Counted from the first letter of the stretch, positions 26,067 to 35,787 are shown. The stretch: DNA of 64,000 nt from Gluconobacter thailandicus F149-1 = NBRC 100600 (GCF_000964465.1 NZ_BANH01000028.1:62001-126000); one strand, 5' to 3'. Numbers and translations are program-made. The notes: generated from the letters alone by a model not told the origin.

Positions 26067-26846
26067 ATGTCTCTTTCTGGTAAGATTGCCGCTGTAACCG
26101 GGGCGGCTCAGGGTATCGGCAAGGCCATTGCTCTTCGTCTGGCCCGCGAAGGTGCAGACATCATCCTGCTGGACGTCAAACAGGAAACTGTTCAGCAGGC
26201 TGCAAAGGAAGTTGAAGCTCTTGGCCGTCGCGCCATCGCGCTGACGGCAGATATCAGCAACCGCGATGCATTTCATGCGACCCTTAAAGACGCCTCCGAC
26301 CAACTCGGTGGCCTCGACATCATGGTCAACAACGCCGGGATCTGTCAGGTCAAACCCATTCTGGACGTGACACCGGAAGAGGTTGAAAAAATCTATCGTA
26401 TTAACGTACAGGGCGTCATCTGGGGCATCCAGGCCTCCGCCAAGATTTTCCAGGCCAGCGGCAAGAAGGGCAAGATCATCAATGCCTGTTCCATCGCCGG
26501 ACATGAAGGCTTTCCGCTTCTTGGAATTTACTCTTCCACCAAGTTTGCCGTCCGCGCCCTGACACAGTCTGCGGCCAAGGAACTGGCTTCTTCCGGCATC
26601 ACCGTGAATTCCTATTGCCCCGGTATCGTCGGAACAGACATGTGGGTCGAGATCGACAAGCGCATGTCTGAAATCACGGGTGCCGACATTGGCGCGACTT
26701 ACAAAAAATACGTCGAAGGGATCGCCCTCGGCCGCGTTGAAACTGCCGATGATGTCGCTGGCTTCGTGGCATTCCTGTCTGGCAAGGATTCGGATTACAT
26801 CACCGGCCAGTCCATTCTGATCGACGGCGGCCTCGTTTACCGTTGA
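26067..26846 (+). CDS. Acetoin (diacetyl) reductase / 2,3-butanediol dehydrogenase
   Basis: A 259-residue short-chain dehydrogenase. It has the cofactor motif TGAAQGIG, the NNAG motif, and Ser-Tyr-Lys catalysis in NACSIAGHEG...YSSTKFA. Long segments match the Klebsiella BudC-type acetoin reductase pattern: VNNAGI, INVQGVIWGIQA, GKIINACS, VNSYCPGIVGTDMW and DYITGQSILIDGG. The enzyme interconverts diacetyl, acetoin and 2,3-butanediol with NADH. I start at the ATG at 26067, preceded by GAGAGGAAA; the codon at 26037 would add ten residues. A terminator follows. It stands alone after an AT-rich region with a direct repeat. Confidence 0.85.
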   Translation: MSLSGKIAAVTGAAQGIGKAIALRLAREGADIILLDVKQETVQQAAKEVEALGRRAIALTADISNRDAFHATLKDASDQLGGLDIMVNNAGICQVKPILDVTPEEVEKIYRINVQGVIWGIQASAKIFQASGKKGKIINACSIAGHEGFPLLGIYSSTKFAVRALTQSAAKELASSGITVNSYCPGIVGTDMWVEIDKRMSEITGADIGATYKKYVEGIALGRVETADDVAGFVAFLSGKDSDYITGQSILIDGGLVYR

Positions 26847-26861
26847 TCCGAGATCACAAAA

Positions 26862-26890
26862 AAAAGGGCCGGATTTCTCCGGCCCTTTTG
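26862..26890. terminator. Bidirectional intrinsic terminator
   Basis: AAAAGGGCCGGA and TCCGGCCCTTTT form a 12-pair stem with a TTTC loop, with A and T runs on either side. It separates the acetoin reductase gene from the convergent OpuAC-like gene. Confidence 0.92.
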
Positions 26891-26894
26891 ATAT

Positions 26895-27626
26895 TCAAGC
26901 ATCACGAGGAATGAGGCGACCGCGCTGCCAGGCTTCGGCAGCTTCATCCGGGTCCTGCCCCTCCACGCCGATCATATAGTCCAGCGCACTCATGACTTTG
27001 TTGCCGAGCATCATCTCGGAAAGCTCATCCAGCAGATCCGTGTCCGCTTTGCGGGCCACGTCTTCACGCAGGATCATGCGAGCGGACATTTCACCACCCA
27101 GCAGCTTGCCCGGATCTTCAACCAGCGTCAGAAAAGACGTGTGAAACACAGCATGCGGCTGTGTTGCAACAACGAGAGGTGCTTCCCCTTCGGCCTGAGC
27201 CTTTTCCAGACGTGCGATCAACGCGGCTTCCCCGACCACTTCCATCGGAAGGGTGGACAGGGCCGGAAGCTGCTTCAGGGCTTTTTCAAGAACTTCCCGG
27301 CTGTCATCCGCCACGATGACACGATCGACTTCAGCGGACGTCAGAGTGTTGACCGGACCAACCACCTTCAATGCTGCAAAGGAAACCTGCGGCTGGTACA
27401 GATCACCGATAACGCGGGAGCCAGGACCGGAAAATTTCTCGTCTCGCGGGAACCAGGCAGAAACCAGAAGATCAACTTCCCCTTGCTCCAGCGCTTCTTC
27501 AATATCTTCCGGGTCGAGGTCCAGGAATTCGACCTCTACTTCATGCGCTTCGAGAACACGGGCGACCGCACTGGCGCACCCGGCATGAAGCGAGGTGTAC
27601 AGATGGCCGATCGTCATTTGCGTCAT
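26895..27626 (-). CDS. OpuAC-like solute-binding domain protein without signal peptide
   Basis: A 243-residue protein resembling the substrate-binding domain of glycine betaine/choline ABC transporters (OpuAC type): the opening MTIGHLYTSLHAGCASAVARVLE, the segment LLVSAWFPRDE and the C-terminal DEAAEAWQRGRL fit that family. It lacks any signal peptide or lipobox and has no permease or ATPase gene beside it. It is very acidic. It may therefore be a cytoplasmic binding protein or a component working with a transporter encoded elsewhere. The start could also be the second Met, three codons later. Confidence 0.68.
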   Translation of the reverse strand: MTQMTIGHLYTSLHAGCASAVARVLEAHEVEVEFLDLDPEDIEEALEQGEVDLLVSAWFPRDEKFSGPGSRVIGDLYQPQVSFAALKVVGPVNTLTSAEVDRVIVADDSREVLEKALKQLPALSTLPMEVVGEAALIARLEKAQAEGEAPLVVATQPHAVFHTSFLTLVEDPGKLLGGEMSARMILREDVARKADTDLLDELSEMMLGNKVMSALDYMIGVEGQDPDEAAEAWQRGRLIPRDA

Positions 27627-27701
27627 GAGGCAGGTCCGTCAGTCGAGAAGTTGAAACGTGAGACCGTGGAATAGGCCTCACGCTTCATTTTGTCACGACC
27701 C

Positions 27702-29786
27702 TTACCAGATCTTTACGCGCTGATCCGGGGCCAGATAGAGCTTGTCTCCCTCTTTTACGCCAAAAGCATCATACCAGGCATCGATATTGTGCGCGGGCAT
27801 GTTCACACGCGTGACAGCAGGCGCATGTTCGTTCGAAAGAATCTGCTGACGCAGCGCATCCGGACGATCCTTCTCACGCCAGACCTGTGCCCATCCCAGG
27901 AAGACGCGCTGATCTCCCGTGAGACCATGTACAGTCGTTTCCGGCTTGCCATGCAGGGAGTCATGATAGGCCTGTAGACCCAGGTTCAGACCGCCAGAAT
28001 CAGCGATATTCTCACCCATCGTCATCTTGCCATTCACATGCGTGCCCGGCAGAGGCTCCTGTGCGTCATACTGAGCACCAAGACGGTCTGCGAGCTTCTG
28101 GAACGCATCGGAAGACGCCTTGCTCCACCAGTCACTCAGACGGCCATGCTCATCGTAATGACGACCCTGATCGTCAAAGCCGTGGCTCATCTCATGACCG
28201 ATCACGCCACCGATGGCGCCATAATTTACAGCCATATCGCCCTTCGGATCGAAGAACGGCGGCTGGAGAATAGCAGCCGGGAAGACGATTTCATTCATCG
28301 TCGGGTCGTTGTAGGCGTTTACCGTCTGCGGCGTCATGCCCCATTCGTCACGGTCCACCGGCTTGTCGAGCTTGTTCAGCTCATGCTGCCAGTTGAATGC
28401 AGCGCCACGCACGGCATTGCCGTACACATCGCCCTTGCGAACAACGAGGTTGCTGTAATCCCACCATTTTTTCGGATAACCCACCTGAAGGGCGAAATGA
28501 TCCAGCTTGTTGAGAGCAGCCTTACGGGTCGGTTCGTCCATCCATGTGTTGTGCTCAAGGCGGTCATGGAAGGAGGACTTCACTTCCTGCACCAGAGCCG
28601 TGATTTGAGCCTGAGCAGATGGCGGGAAATAACGGGCCACGTAGATCTGGCCGATCGCCCAGCCCATGGCACCGTTCGTTACACGGGTTCCGCGCTTCCA
28701 GCGAGGGGACTGCTGAGCAATGCCTGAGAGCGTCTTACCGTTGAAATCGAACGAAGCGTCCGAGAAGTCATGTGACAGATAGGTGGCCGCATTGTCCGCC
28801 AGATGGAAAGCAAGCCAGGCCTGAAGCGTGTTGTAATCTGCGGCTTTCAGAACGCGTGACATGGCGGCAATGCCTTCCGGCTCGCGCACATCCACCTTGC
28901 GATCTGCCAGACCTTCAGCCGGAAGACCTGCGGTCGTCAGGAACGTCGTCCAGTCGAAATCCGGCGCGATCTTCTGAAGCTGGGACACAGGCATCGGATT
29001 GTAGATCTTGAGCGGATCCCGGGTCTGGTCACGAGGGACTTCAACCTTGGCCAGCGCCGTCTCCAGATCCACCACGGCCTGCGCATTCTTCGCCGCATCC
29101 GGCCAGCCTTCAAGCGTCAGCATCCGGGCAATATATGCCTGGTAAGCCTTCTTCTTGTCGGCCAGCTTGGGGTCCGTGTAGTAGCTGATGTCCGGCAGAC
29201 CGAGACCACCACTGACACCGATGCTCATGCCCTGATCAAGCATCAGCATATAGTGCTCCGGGTCCTTCTGGTCCTGCTCAACGCCAATCTGGAACGTCGA
29301 GAATGCCATGGACTTCAGGGACGAACCGAAAGCTTCCGCGAGGCTTCTGGCGTCATTGACCTTGTGAATTTTTTCCAGATCTGCCGCCAGCGGCTTGGCA
29401 CCAAGCGCGTCTACAGCTTTCTGATCGAGGAAGCTGGCATAGAACGTGCCAATCTTGCCCATATCATCGGACGGTTCCGCCGAGACATGCTTCTGGGCCT
29501 CGTTCAGGATTGCCTTCTGACGCTCCATGGACAGTTCATAGAGAATACGGAACGGCCCGTAGCTGCTCATATCCCTTGGAATTTTCAGGTTCTTGAGATA
29601 GGTGCCATTGGCATATTCGAAGAAGTTGTCGCCAGCCTTGACGCTGCGGTTCATGCCGGCTTCATCGAAGCCCCAACCTGAATTGTAACCGGCGGCCTGT
29701 GCACTGACAGAGGTCAGACCCATGGCCAGTGCAAGCAGGCTCGCACCCTGCGTCAGGCGGCGTTTAACAGAAACTGTAGTCTTCAC
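27702..29786 (-). CDS. M13 family (neprilysin-like) zinc metallopeptidase, exported
   Basis: A 694-residue secreted peptidase of the PepO/neprilysin family. The zinc motif is HEMSH in VIGHEMSHGFDDQGRHYDEHG, and the third ligand is the Glu of GENIADSGGL. NAYNDPTMNEIVFPAAILQPPFF is the conserved substrate-side strand and PPHN-like MPAHNIDAWYDAF closes the chain. A signal peptide (LTQGASLLALAMGLTSVSAQA) precedes the mature protein. I prefer the GTG at 29786 because GAGG lies six bases before it; an ATG at 29798 is possible, and the open frame runs on to 29861. These enzymes digest short peptides in the periplasm. Confidence 0.93.
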   Translation of the reverse strand: MKTTVSVKRRLTQGASLLALAMGLTSVSAQAAGYNSGWGFDEAGMNRSVKAGDNFFEYANGTYLKNLKIPRDMSSYGPFRILYELSMERQKAILNEAQKHVSAEPSDDMGKIGTFYASFLDQKAVDALGAKPLAADLEKIHKVNDARSLAEAFGSSLKSMAFSTFQIGVEQDQKDPEHYMLMLDQGMSIGVSGGLGLPDISYYTDPKLADKKKAYQAYIARMLTLEGWPDAAKNAQAVVDLETALAKVEVPRDQTRDPLKIYNPMPVSQLQKIAPDFDWTTFLTTAGLPAEGLADRKVDVREPEGIAAMSRVLKAADYNTLQAWLAFHLADNAATYLSHDFSDASFDFNGKTLSGIAQQSPRWKRGTRVTNGAMGWAIGQIYVARYFPPSAQAQITALVQEVKSSFHDRLEHNTWMDEPTRKAALNKLDHFALQVGYPKKWWDYSNLVVRKGDVYGNAVRGAAFNWQHELNKLDKPVDRDEWGMTPQTVNAYNDPTMNEIVFPAAILQPPFFDPKGDMAVNYGAIGGVIGHEMSHGFDDQGRHYDEHGRLSDWWSKASSDAFQKLADRLGAQYDAQEPLPGTHVNGKMTMGENIADSGGLNLGLQAYHDSLHGKPETTVHGLTGDQRVFLGWAQVWREKDRPDALRQQILSNEHAPAVTRVNMPAHNIDAWYDAFGVKEGDKLYLAPDQRVKIW

Positions 29787-29875
29787 ATTGTGCCTCATGT
29801 TCTGGCGGTTGCCGTAGCATGAGGCATAAAAGATCACGTCGTCAAAAAACCGTCCATACAAACAGAGACTTTTTG

Positions 29876-30508
29876 TTACTTTCCGCTTTTACGGGAAGTC
29901 TTGCGGGCCTTTTCTGCCGGAGCGGAGACAACCAGCACGTCATAATCAAAGATCATAATCTTATCGATATAAGGCTCTGCAAACTCCTTGAAGGCTTCAT
30001 GAGCCGGGTCAAAGAATGCCGGATCTGTCACAACAGGCTTGCCCACGTAGTAATTGCGGTCACCTTCCGAGCGGAAGGTCACAAGAAAGGCCTGCTGCAA
30101 GCCGCCCTCGACCCCCTCGCCGCTGTTTTGAAACCCCGTCTCCAGGCTCACGACAACAGACCGGCCATCCGGGCGACGACTGTCCTGCGCCAGATGCAGG
30201 AAGCGGGCCGCGACTTCAGCGCGCTGTGCAGGTGTCGCATCCTTCTTGTACTTGAACATAACCATGTGACGCACCGTGCCGACATGCCAGTCCGCCGCCG
30301 TGAACTGGGCATAACCGACCTGTCTCGCCAGTTGCTGGCTCGCAACCGTGGCACTAGCCGGCGCGTCACTCGTGACAGGACCAGAGGTTGCAATCGGCAG
30401 GGAGTACGGGTCCGCCTTGGCGGCAAACCCCTGGGACAGCCCGGCCACGGACATCAGGGCTGCGGCACCCCAGACGAAGCGACGGGATAGAAGTGAACGG
30501 ACGTCCAT
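29876..30508 (-). CDS. Exported Dabb-domain (stress-responsive A/B barrel) protein
   Basis: A 210-residue protein with a signal peptide (residues up to about FAAKA) and a C-terminal dimeric alpha/beta-barrel domain. The domain opens GTVRHMVMFKYKKDATPAQRAEVAARF and has YVGKPVVTDPAFFDPAHEAFKEFAEPYID, a Dabb pattern. A Ser/Ala/Thr-rich linker separates the two. Dabb proteins are stress-related or act as cyclases; nothing here shows a substrate. I start at the second Met (30508), though the Met at 30514 is possible. The C-terminal tail is lysine-rich. Confidence 0.72.
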   Translation of the reverse strand: MDVRSLLSRRFVWGAAALMSVAGLSQGFAAKADPYSLPIATSGPVTSDAPASATVASQQLARQVGYAQFTAADWHVGTVRHMVMFKYKKDATPAQRAEVAARFLHLAQDSRRPDGRSVVVSLETGFQNSGEGVEGGLQQAFLVTFRSEGDRNYYVGKPVVTDPAFFDPAHEAFKEFAEPYIDKIMIFDYDVLVVSAPAEKARKTSRKSGK

Positions 30509-30600
30509 TCTCAAGCTCCAGTATCAAGACAGAAAATGCACTTCTTCATGACACAAAACTGCGTCTTCCGTCTTGTGAATTTCAGCGGCCCATAAAGCGA

Positions 30601-31422
30601 TCAGGCCGCAACCTGACGCTGGAATGCCCGCTTGCGCCACTGGATCAGCCGATAGACACCGTTCGCCGCAAGCTTCTGAAGCTTTGAGTGAGGCGTAAAG
30701 CCGATGGTCTTGAAGATCATGGCGGTCACACGATCAATGTGCTTCTGCTGATAGAAGCCCATCGCCTTGGACATGTAGGCCGCGATGCAGCGCTTGTGAT
30801 CGTAAGGAACATCCTCCCCCTCATTGGTCGTGTGATAGGCAGAAGCGAGCTCGTCGTCCTCACTTTCCGTCACACGTCCCAGCGCAATGCGGGTCCGCGC
30901 CCAGACACTGAGCTTCTCGCGCTTCAGGTAACGGTGCATGTGGTCATAGAACAGCTTGAAATGCCGGTACTCGTCCGCAGCAATCTGCTTGCAGATGGCT
31001 TTCAGAAGCGGCTCATCCGTTGCATCGGCCAGAGCCGTATAGAACGAAGACGTCCCCGTCTCGACCATGCAGCGCGCAATCAGTTCGCCCGTGCGGGAAC
31101 CACGAATGGACGCATCAACATCTGCATCAATCTTGTAACTTGCCCTGTAGCGGTCAAAGGCTTCTTCATAATCCCAGCTCGGGTCAGCCAGCATCGCCCA
31201 ACGACCCAGCGCATCACCATGCTGAACTTCTTCTACTGCCCAGTTCGCCGCGGCGGCACTGAAATCAGGATCACCAACAAAGACCCGACGCAGATATTCC
31301 GCGTAATCCAGACCGTTCTTTTCCACGACTGAAGCAGACTTCACCAGAGGAATGATATCCGGGTCCACGCGGGATGGATCAAAGGAGTCCCAGTCCATCT
31401 GCTCGATACGCCAGTGTTTCAT
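30601..31422 (-). CDS. Ferritin-like di-iron protein
   Basis: A 273-residue helical protein with two E-x-x-H motifs, EEVQHGDALGRWA and ADEYRHFKLFYDH, plus CMVETGTSSFYTALAD between them. That is the arrangement of the ferritin-like superfamily (acyl-ACP desaturase and related oxygenases). The C-terminus is basic. I start at the ATG at 31422 preceded by GAGG; the frame runs open to 31545 across the divergent bioB promoter. The function is not clear: an oxygenase or a desaturase acting on an acyl chain is possible. It is divergent from bioB with about 100 bases between the starts. Confidence 0.72.
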   Translation of the reverse strand: MKHWRIEQMDWDSFDPSRVDPDIIPLVKSASVVEKNGLDYAEYLRRVFVGDPDFSAAAANWAVEEVQHGDALGRWAMLADPSWDYEEAFDRYRASYKIDADVDASIRGSRTGELIARCMVETGTSSFYTALADATDEPLLKAICKQIAADEYRHFKLFYDHMHRYLKREKLSVWARTRIALGRVTESEDDELASAYHTTNEGEDVPYDHKRCIAAYMSKAMGFYQQKHIDRVTAMIFKTIGFTPHSKLQKLAANGVYRLIQWRKRAFQRQVAA

Positions 31423-31523
31423 TGCTTTGCCTCGTCCGTTTTCCGGCTCATAATCATGACGATGAGATGACACGCCGGGGCCATTTTGGGTAGGTGTGAC
31501 GCAACAACGTTGGAGAAAGCCCC

Positions 31524-32564
31524 GTGACGGCTCAGAAAATGACACAGCCAGACGTCCGCCACGACTGGACGCGCGCTGAGGTTGAAGCGCTGATCAACCT
31601 CCCCTTCCCGGACCTGATGTTCCGCGCCCAGGAACTGCACCGTCGTTATTTCGACCCCACAAAAGTGCAGATTTCTACGCTTCTTTCGATCAAGACGGGT
31701 GGCTGCCCTGAAGATTGCGCCTACTGTCCGCAGAGCGCGCGCCATGAGAAAAGCGTGAAGGCCGAGCGCCTGATGGCGCTCGACAAGGTCATGAAAGAAG
31801 CCCGCGCCGCCAAGGCAGCAGGTGCAGGCCGATTCTGCATGGGCGCAGCATGGCGCTCTCCCAAGGATCATGATCTCGATTCTGTCTGCGAGATGATCGA
31901 AGGCGTCAAATCCCTCGGCCTCGAAACCTGCGTCACGCTCGGGATGCTGGATTCCACGCAGTCCCAGCGCCTCAAGGATGCGGGGCTGGATTATTACAAT
32001 CACAATCTTGACACGTCCGAAGAGTTCTACGGCTCCATCATCTCGACCCGCACCTATCAGGAACGTCTCGACACGCTTTCCAACGTGCGGGACGCAGGCA
32101 TCAATGTCTGCTGTGGTGGCATCGTGGGTATGGGTGAAGACCTGTCCGACCGTGCTGGCCTGCTGATGACACTGGCCAATCTGCCGAAGCACCCGGAAAG
32201 CGTACCGATCAACCTGCTCGTGCGCGTGGAAGGTACCCCGCTGGGAGACGTCGAAGCCGTCGATCCGATCACCTTCGTGCGCATGATTGCCACGGCCCGG
32301 ATCATGATGCCGCAAAGCCATGTCCGCCTTGCGGCTGGCCGTGAGAACATGACGGATGAAGCCCACGCCCTGTGCTTCCTGGCGGGTGCCAATTCCATCT
32401 TCTGCGGTGAGAAGCTTCTGACCACGCCGAACCCTGCCGAACACCGGGACCGTCAGCTTCTGTCCGCTCTGGGCATGACGCCGATGGTTCAGTCCGAAGC
32501 GGAAATGGGCACCCTGCGCCCTGCTGTTCCGGACGTTGCCGCCTGCGAGGCCGCCCTGTCCTGA
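31524..32564 (+). CDS. bioB: Biotin synthase
   Basis: A 346-residue radical-SAM enzyme that inserts sulfur into dethiobiotin. The iron-sulfur motif C-x3-C-x2-C is at Cys61, Cys65 and Cys68 ([13 protein letters not shown]). [17 protein letters not shown] and [13 protein letters not shown] are conserved BioB segments. The start is a GTG with GGAGA upstream. No other biotin gene is near. A terminator hairpin follows. Confidence 0.96.
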   Translation: MTAQKMTQPDVRHDWTRAEVEALINLPFPDLMFRAQELHRRYFDPTKVQISTLLSIKTGGCPEDCAYCPQSARHEKSVKAERLMALDKVMKEARAAKAAGAGRFCMGAAWRSPKDHDLDSVCEMIEGVKSLGLETCVTLGMLDSTQSQRLKDAGLDYYNHNLDTSEEFYGSIISTRTYQERLDTLSNVRDAGINVCCGGIVGMGEDLSDRAGLLMTLANLPKHPESVPINLLVRVEGTPLGDVEAVDPITFVRMIATARIMMPQSHVRLAAGRENMTDEAHALCFLAGANSIFCGEKLLTTPNPAEHRDRQLLSALGMTPMVQSEAEMGTLRPAVPDVAACEAALS

Positions 32565-32570
32565 CAGACT

Positions 32571-32608
32571 GTCGGGAGCGTCTCACCTGGGGCGCTTCCG
32601 GCTTTTTT
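32571..32608 (+). terminator. Intrinsic terminator of bioB
   Basis: CGGGAGCG and CGCTTCCG pair (one G-U) around a 10-12 base loop and are followed by GGCTTTTTT. It lies just after the bioB stop. Confidence 0.75.
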
Positions 32609-32676
32609 CTCTTGGCGCGGCTGCCGTTCTTTCCTAAACCCTCGCCCTTCGCGAATTCGGGACGGGACCAGCCAGC

Positions 32677-33981
32677 ATGACGACGCATTCTTCCACAGCG
32701 CGAAAAATTCGCGTCGGCATCGACTTTGGCACCACAAACAGTGTCGTGGTCATTGCAGACGAGCAGGGCAATACACAGCCTGCTGTTTTCAACTTCGTAG
32801 ATAGTCCCTCTTCCGAGACCTGCCGGACCCTGCTCTGCCTCTGGCTCGATCAGGATGGAAAAAAGCGCGTTCTTCAGGACGCCATCGGGCTCGATGCGAT
32901 CGAAGCCTATCTGGACGATCCGGCGGAAAGCCGTCTCATCATGTCCATGAAGACCTATCTCGCTCAGGGCTCCTTTCGCGAAACCCGCGTCTTTTCCACC
33001 ACCATGACGCTTCAGAACCTGATTGCACGGTTTCTTCGGTCCCTTATGGACAAGGCTGGCATCAGCCCGGCTCAGGTCAGCGCTACGATTGGTCGCCCTG
33101 TACGTTTTGCTGGCGAGCTTGCAGATGACGAACTGGGCGTAAAACGTCTCAAAGAGAGCTTTGTCGAAGCTGGGTTTGCAGAACCCAATGTCGTTCTTGA
33201 GCCGGAAGGCGCTGGCTGGCGGTTCATGCAGCGTCTCGATGCACCCGCAACCGTTCTGGTCGGAGACTTTGGTGGCGGTACAAGCGACTTTTCCGTCATG
33301 CGCTTTGATCCGCACGGCTCTCCCCGCACGGTGACACTGGGCCACTCTGGTGTTGGGATTGCGGGAGACCAGTTCGACTTCCGCATCATAGACAACGTGA
33401 TCGCCCCAGCCCTCGGACGGGACACAACCTACCGCGTCATGGGTGGACAGCCCCTCCCCGTTCCGATCGAATGGTATGCGAGCCTGGGTCGCTGGCACCG
33501 TCTGTCCCTGATGCGGACACCACAGACCCTCCGCAACATCGAAGATGTCGCGAAGACAGCATCGGACCCGCAGAAGCTCCGCAATCTGCTGCGTCTGATC
33601 GAAGACCAGGAAGGGCACAACCTCTATCGGGCCATCGGTCAGGCCAAGACCGATTTATCCCGGCAGGACAGCACGGTCCTGCGCTTTACCCACAAGGATC
33701 TCAAAATCGAGCAGCCGATCACACGCGCTGACTTTGAGAACTGGATCCGCCCCGATCTGGACAAACTGGCCGCAGCTATCGACGACGCGCTTGAGCGTAC
33801 TGGCCTGGGAACAAAGGGGATCGACCGCGTGTTCCTGACCGGCGGCACCTCGTTTGTGCCCGCCGTTCGTCAACTGTTTATCGATCGCTTCGGGGCAGAC
33901 CGCGTCGATAGTGGTTCGGAATTCGTCTCCGTTGCCGAAGGTCTGGCACTCATCGAAGTGGAAAACAGCGCCACCGCCTGA
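32677..33981 (+). CDS. Hsp70-family (YegD-like) protein
   Basis: A 434-residue protein made of an Hsp70/actin-type ATPase domain only. Motifs are the phosphate-1 loop GIDFGTTNSVVVI near residue 14, VGDFGGGTSDFSVM near 195 and LTGGTSFVPAVRQLF near 390. It lacks the C-terminal substrate-binding domain of DnaK (about 640 residues), as expected for the YegD subgroup. YegD-type chaperones are thought to act in protein folding but have no settled client. The gene stands alone between bioB and a convergent lipoprotein gene. Confidence 0.85.
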   Translation: MTTHSSTARKIRVGIDFGTTNSVVVIADEQGNTQPAVFNFVDSPSSETCRTLLCLWLDQDGKKRVLQDAIGLDAIEAYLDDPAESRLIMSMKTYLAQGSFRETRVFSTTMTLQNLIARFLRSLMDKAGISPAQVSATIGRPVRFAGELADDELGVKRLKESFVEAGFAEPNVVLEPEGAGWRFMQRLDAPATVLVGDFGGGTSDFSVMRFDPHGSPRTVTLGHSGVGIAGDQFDFRIIDNVIAPALGRDTTYRVMGGQPLPVPIEWYASLGRWHRLSLMRTPQTLRNIEDVAKTASDPQKLRNLLRLIEDQEGHNLYRAIGQAKTDLSRQDSTVLRFTHKDLKIEQPITRADFENWIRPDLDKLAAAIDDALERTGLGTKGIDRVFLTGGTSFVPAVRQLFIDRFGADRVDSGSEFVSVAEGLALIEVENSATA

Positions 33982-34012
33982 ACGCTGCAAAACCGGACGG
34001 CCTATGTCCCAA

Positions 34013-34837
34013 TCAGCGGGTAGCCGCCGCCTGAACGCTCGTGGTGGAAACCGTGATGGACGCTTTCTCCACACGGCCGGTTTCCTGCAAACTGCGGCTC
34101 GACAGTTCCTGCTGACGTAAAGCAGCGGCAGTGCTCATGTCTCCCTGTGCTTCGGCTGCCTGCGCGGCCACAAGAAGGGCACGTCGCATCCCTTCGTAAT
34201 CCTGCGCATCCCGTCTTTTCTGCGTAAGGGACATGGCCTGATCCAGTGCAAGGGCTGGCGCATGATTGAGGAGTGCCAGACGCGCCGCCAGATCCTGATG
34301 ATCCAGCATAGCAGCAGACTCTTTCGAGGGCGCCAGCAATGCTTCCATATGGGTTAACTGCGTTGTGTCCCCCTGATCTGCTGCGCTCAAACCAACCAGA
34401 TAAGCAGCCCGGTTCCGGACCGTCGTATCTGGCGACTGAAGAGCCAGAAGAGCTGCGGCTTCAGAGCCTGTCAGATCATGTTGCCGGTACAGGGCCGCGC
34501 TTCTGACAAGCTCCAGATCACTTGTCTGGCTATACTGACGGAGCGTCAGCGCCTTTTCCGTACGATCCAGAGCCGCCAGGACATCAGCCGGCTTGTTTTC
34601 TTCCAGCAACGTCGTGGCAAGGTTGAACCCCGCATCATGGATCTGAGCAGCATCATCACGAATCAGCGCACGGTCCATGGCGGTGTGATATTGGCTCTCT
34701 GACTGATCAGGGTGCCCAAGTTCGAAAGCGCTTCGACCGGTTTCCATCGCATTTTCATACGCCTGATCCGGGTCAGGGCCCTTGCTGACTGACGAGCAAC
34801 CAGCCAACAGCAGGCACAGGAACATCGCGCGCTTCAT
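34013..34837 (-). CDS. Lipoprotein of the Mla-type transport operon
   Basis: A 274-residue outer or periplasmic lipoprotein. The signal ends in the lipobox LLAGC (MKRAMFLCLLLAGC). The mature chain is almost all helical, with an Ala-rich repeat pattern reminiscent of TPR arrays (TAMDRALIRDDAAQIHDAGFNLATTLLEEN and later pairs), though I cannot assign formal repeats. The ATG at 34837 overlaps the preceding stop in ATGA, so it is the fifth gene of the operon. It may be an outer-membrane-side partner of the MCE protein, analogous to a lipoprotein such as MlaA or PqiC, but has no clear similarity to them. Confidence 0.72.
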   Translation of the reverse strand: MKRAMFLCLLLAGCSSVSKGPDPDQAYENAMETGRSAFELGHPDQSESQYHTAMDRALIRDDAAQIHDAGFNLATTLLEENKPADVLAALDRTEKALTLRQYSQTSDLELVRSAALYRQHDLTGSEAAALLALQSPDTTVRNRAAYLVGLSAADQGDTTQLTHMEALLAPSKESAAMLDHQDLAARLALLNHAPALALDQAMSLTQKRRDAQDYEGMRRALLVAAQAAEAQGDMSTAAALRQQELSSRSLQETGRVEKASITVSTTSVQAAATR

Positions 34838-35787
34838 GGACGAACAGCCTCCGCGGGCAGACGATGAGACGGCGTTTTTTGTGCACTTCCGCCAAGGAGC
34901 CACAGGCCCCGCAGTTGATCGGTCAGTTTGCGCAGACTGTTTGCACTGGCTTCCGCCTGCGAGATCAGAGCCGGAATCTGTGCTGTTGCCGCATTGGTAT
35001 GGGCAATCGTTTCCTGAACCTGGGGCATGCTCTTTTTCAATGTTGCAGACGCAGATCTGGCGTTCTCCATCGTGCCATCAGCTTTGGTCATGACGCCACC
35101 AAGCTGTTTTTCAATCGGCTGAAGGCGCGCGATGACTTCATTCAGGTTCTCAAGAGCCTGATTGGCACGCTGGAGGGTATCATCCTTGACCAGAAGGCCA
35201 CCCACAGTTCCCTTGCCTGCCCGCATGTCCGTCAGCATGTCGTTGACCTGCTTGGTAATGGCCTGAACGCTATCCATGGCAGGCACCAGCTTGTTCCGAA
35301 CATCTGTGACAGTCTGGGTAATAACGTCCGCAGGATTGGCTTCCACAGTCGCGTTCAGAACGGCGTAGCCCCAATCCATGTCCTCGCCTCTCCCACGTCC
35401 CAGTTCGATATAGCTTGCGCCAGCGACAACAAAACGATGCCGAATTACGGCTGAACTGTCTTGCTTGATGAAGGGCACAAATTGGGGTTCGATATAGCCT
35501 TCCGCATACATGCGACCCGTGCTGTTCAGATCAAGATGGCGGATTTCACCGGCATGAACGCCCATGATCTCAATGTCATCGCCAATCGCCAGACCTGCAA
35601 CGCCGGTTTCAGGCAGCACGAAATGGATCTTCTTTTCCGGTGTCAACCACTGCTTGAGGAAGCCAGCTTCCGCAACGGCAACCGCAAACAGCACGATGGT
35701 CGCAAGAACCAGCAGCCCAACCCATTCATCCGCATAGCGGTTCTGAAAAAGTGGACGGGCAGTGTCGGGGCGGCGTACGCGAAACAT
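34834..35787 (-). CDS. MCE-domain (MlaD-like) protein
   Basis: A 317-residue protein anchored by one N-terminal helix (about residues 24-42). An MCE domain follows at about residues 50-130 (IHFVLPETGVAGLAIGDDIEIMGVHAGEIRHLDLN). The C-terminal half is a long helix-rich region (VTQTVTDVRNKLVPAMDSVQAITKQV...), which in this class lines a lipid-conducting channel. MlaD-type proteins form hexamers that bind the MlaE permease and shuttle lipids across the periplasm. The ATG at 35787 overlaps the previous stop in TGATG; the codon before it is a TTG that is less likely as the start. It belongs to the five-gene operon 34013-39647. Confidence 0.88.
   Translation of the reverse strand: MFRVRRPDTARPLFQNRYADEWVGLLVLATIVLFAVAVAEAGFLKQWLTPEKKIHFVLPETGVAGLAIGDDIEIMGVHAGEIRHLDLNSTGRMYAEGYIEPQFVPFIKQDSSAVIRHRFVVAGASYIELGRGRGEDMDWGYAVLNATVEANPADVITQTVTDVRNKLVPAMDSVQAITKQVNDMLTDMRAGKGTVGGLLVKDDTLQRANQALENLNEVIARLQPIEKQLGGVMTKADGTMENARSASATLKKSMPQVQETIAHTNAATAQIPALISQAEASANSLRKLTDQLRGLWLLGGSAQKTPSHRLPAEAVRP

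Noticed and set aside
31419-33618. Long - strand open frames opposite bioB (341 codons) and the Hsp70-like gene (438 codons)
   Set aside because: They lie opposite genes with strong motif support and have no protein family signal; long antisense frames are expected from codon bias in GC-rich genes.
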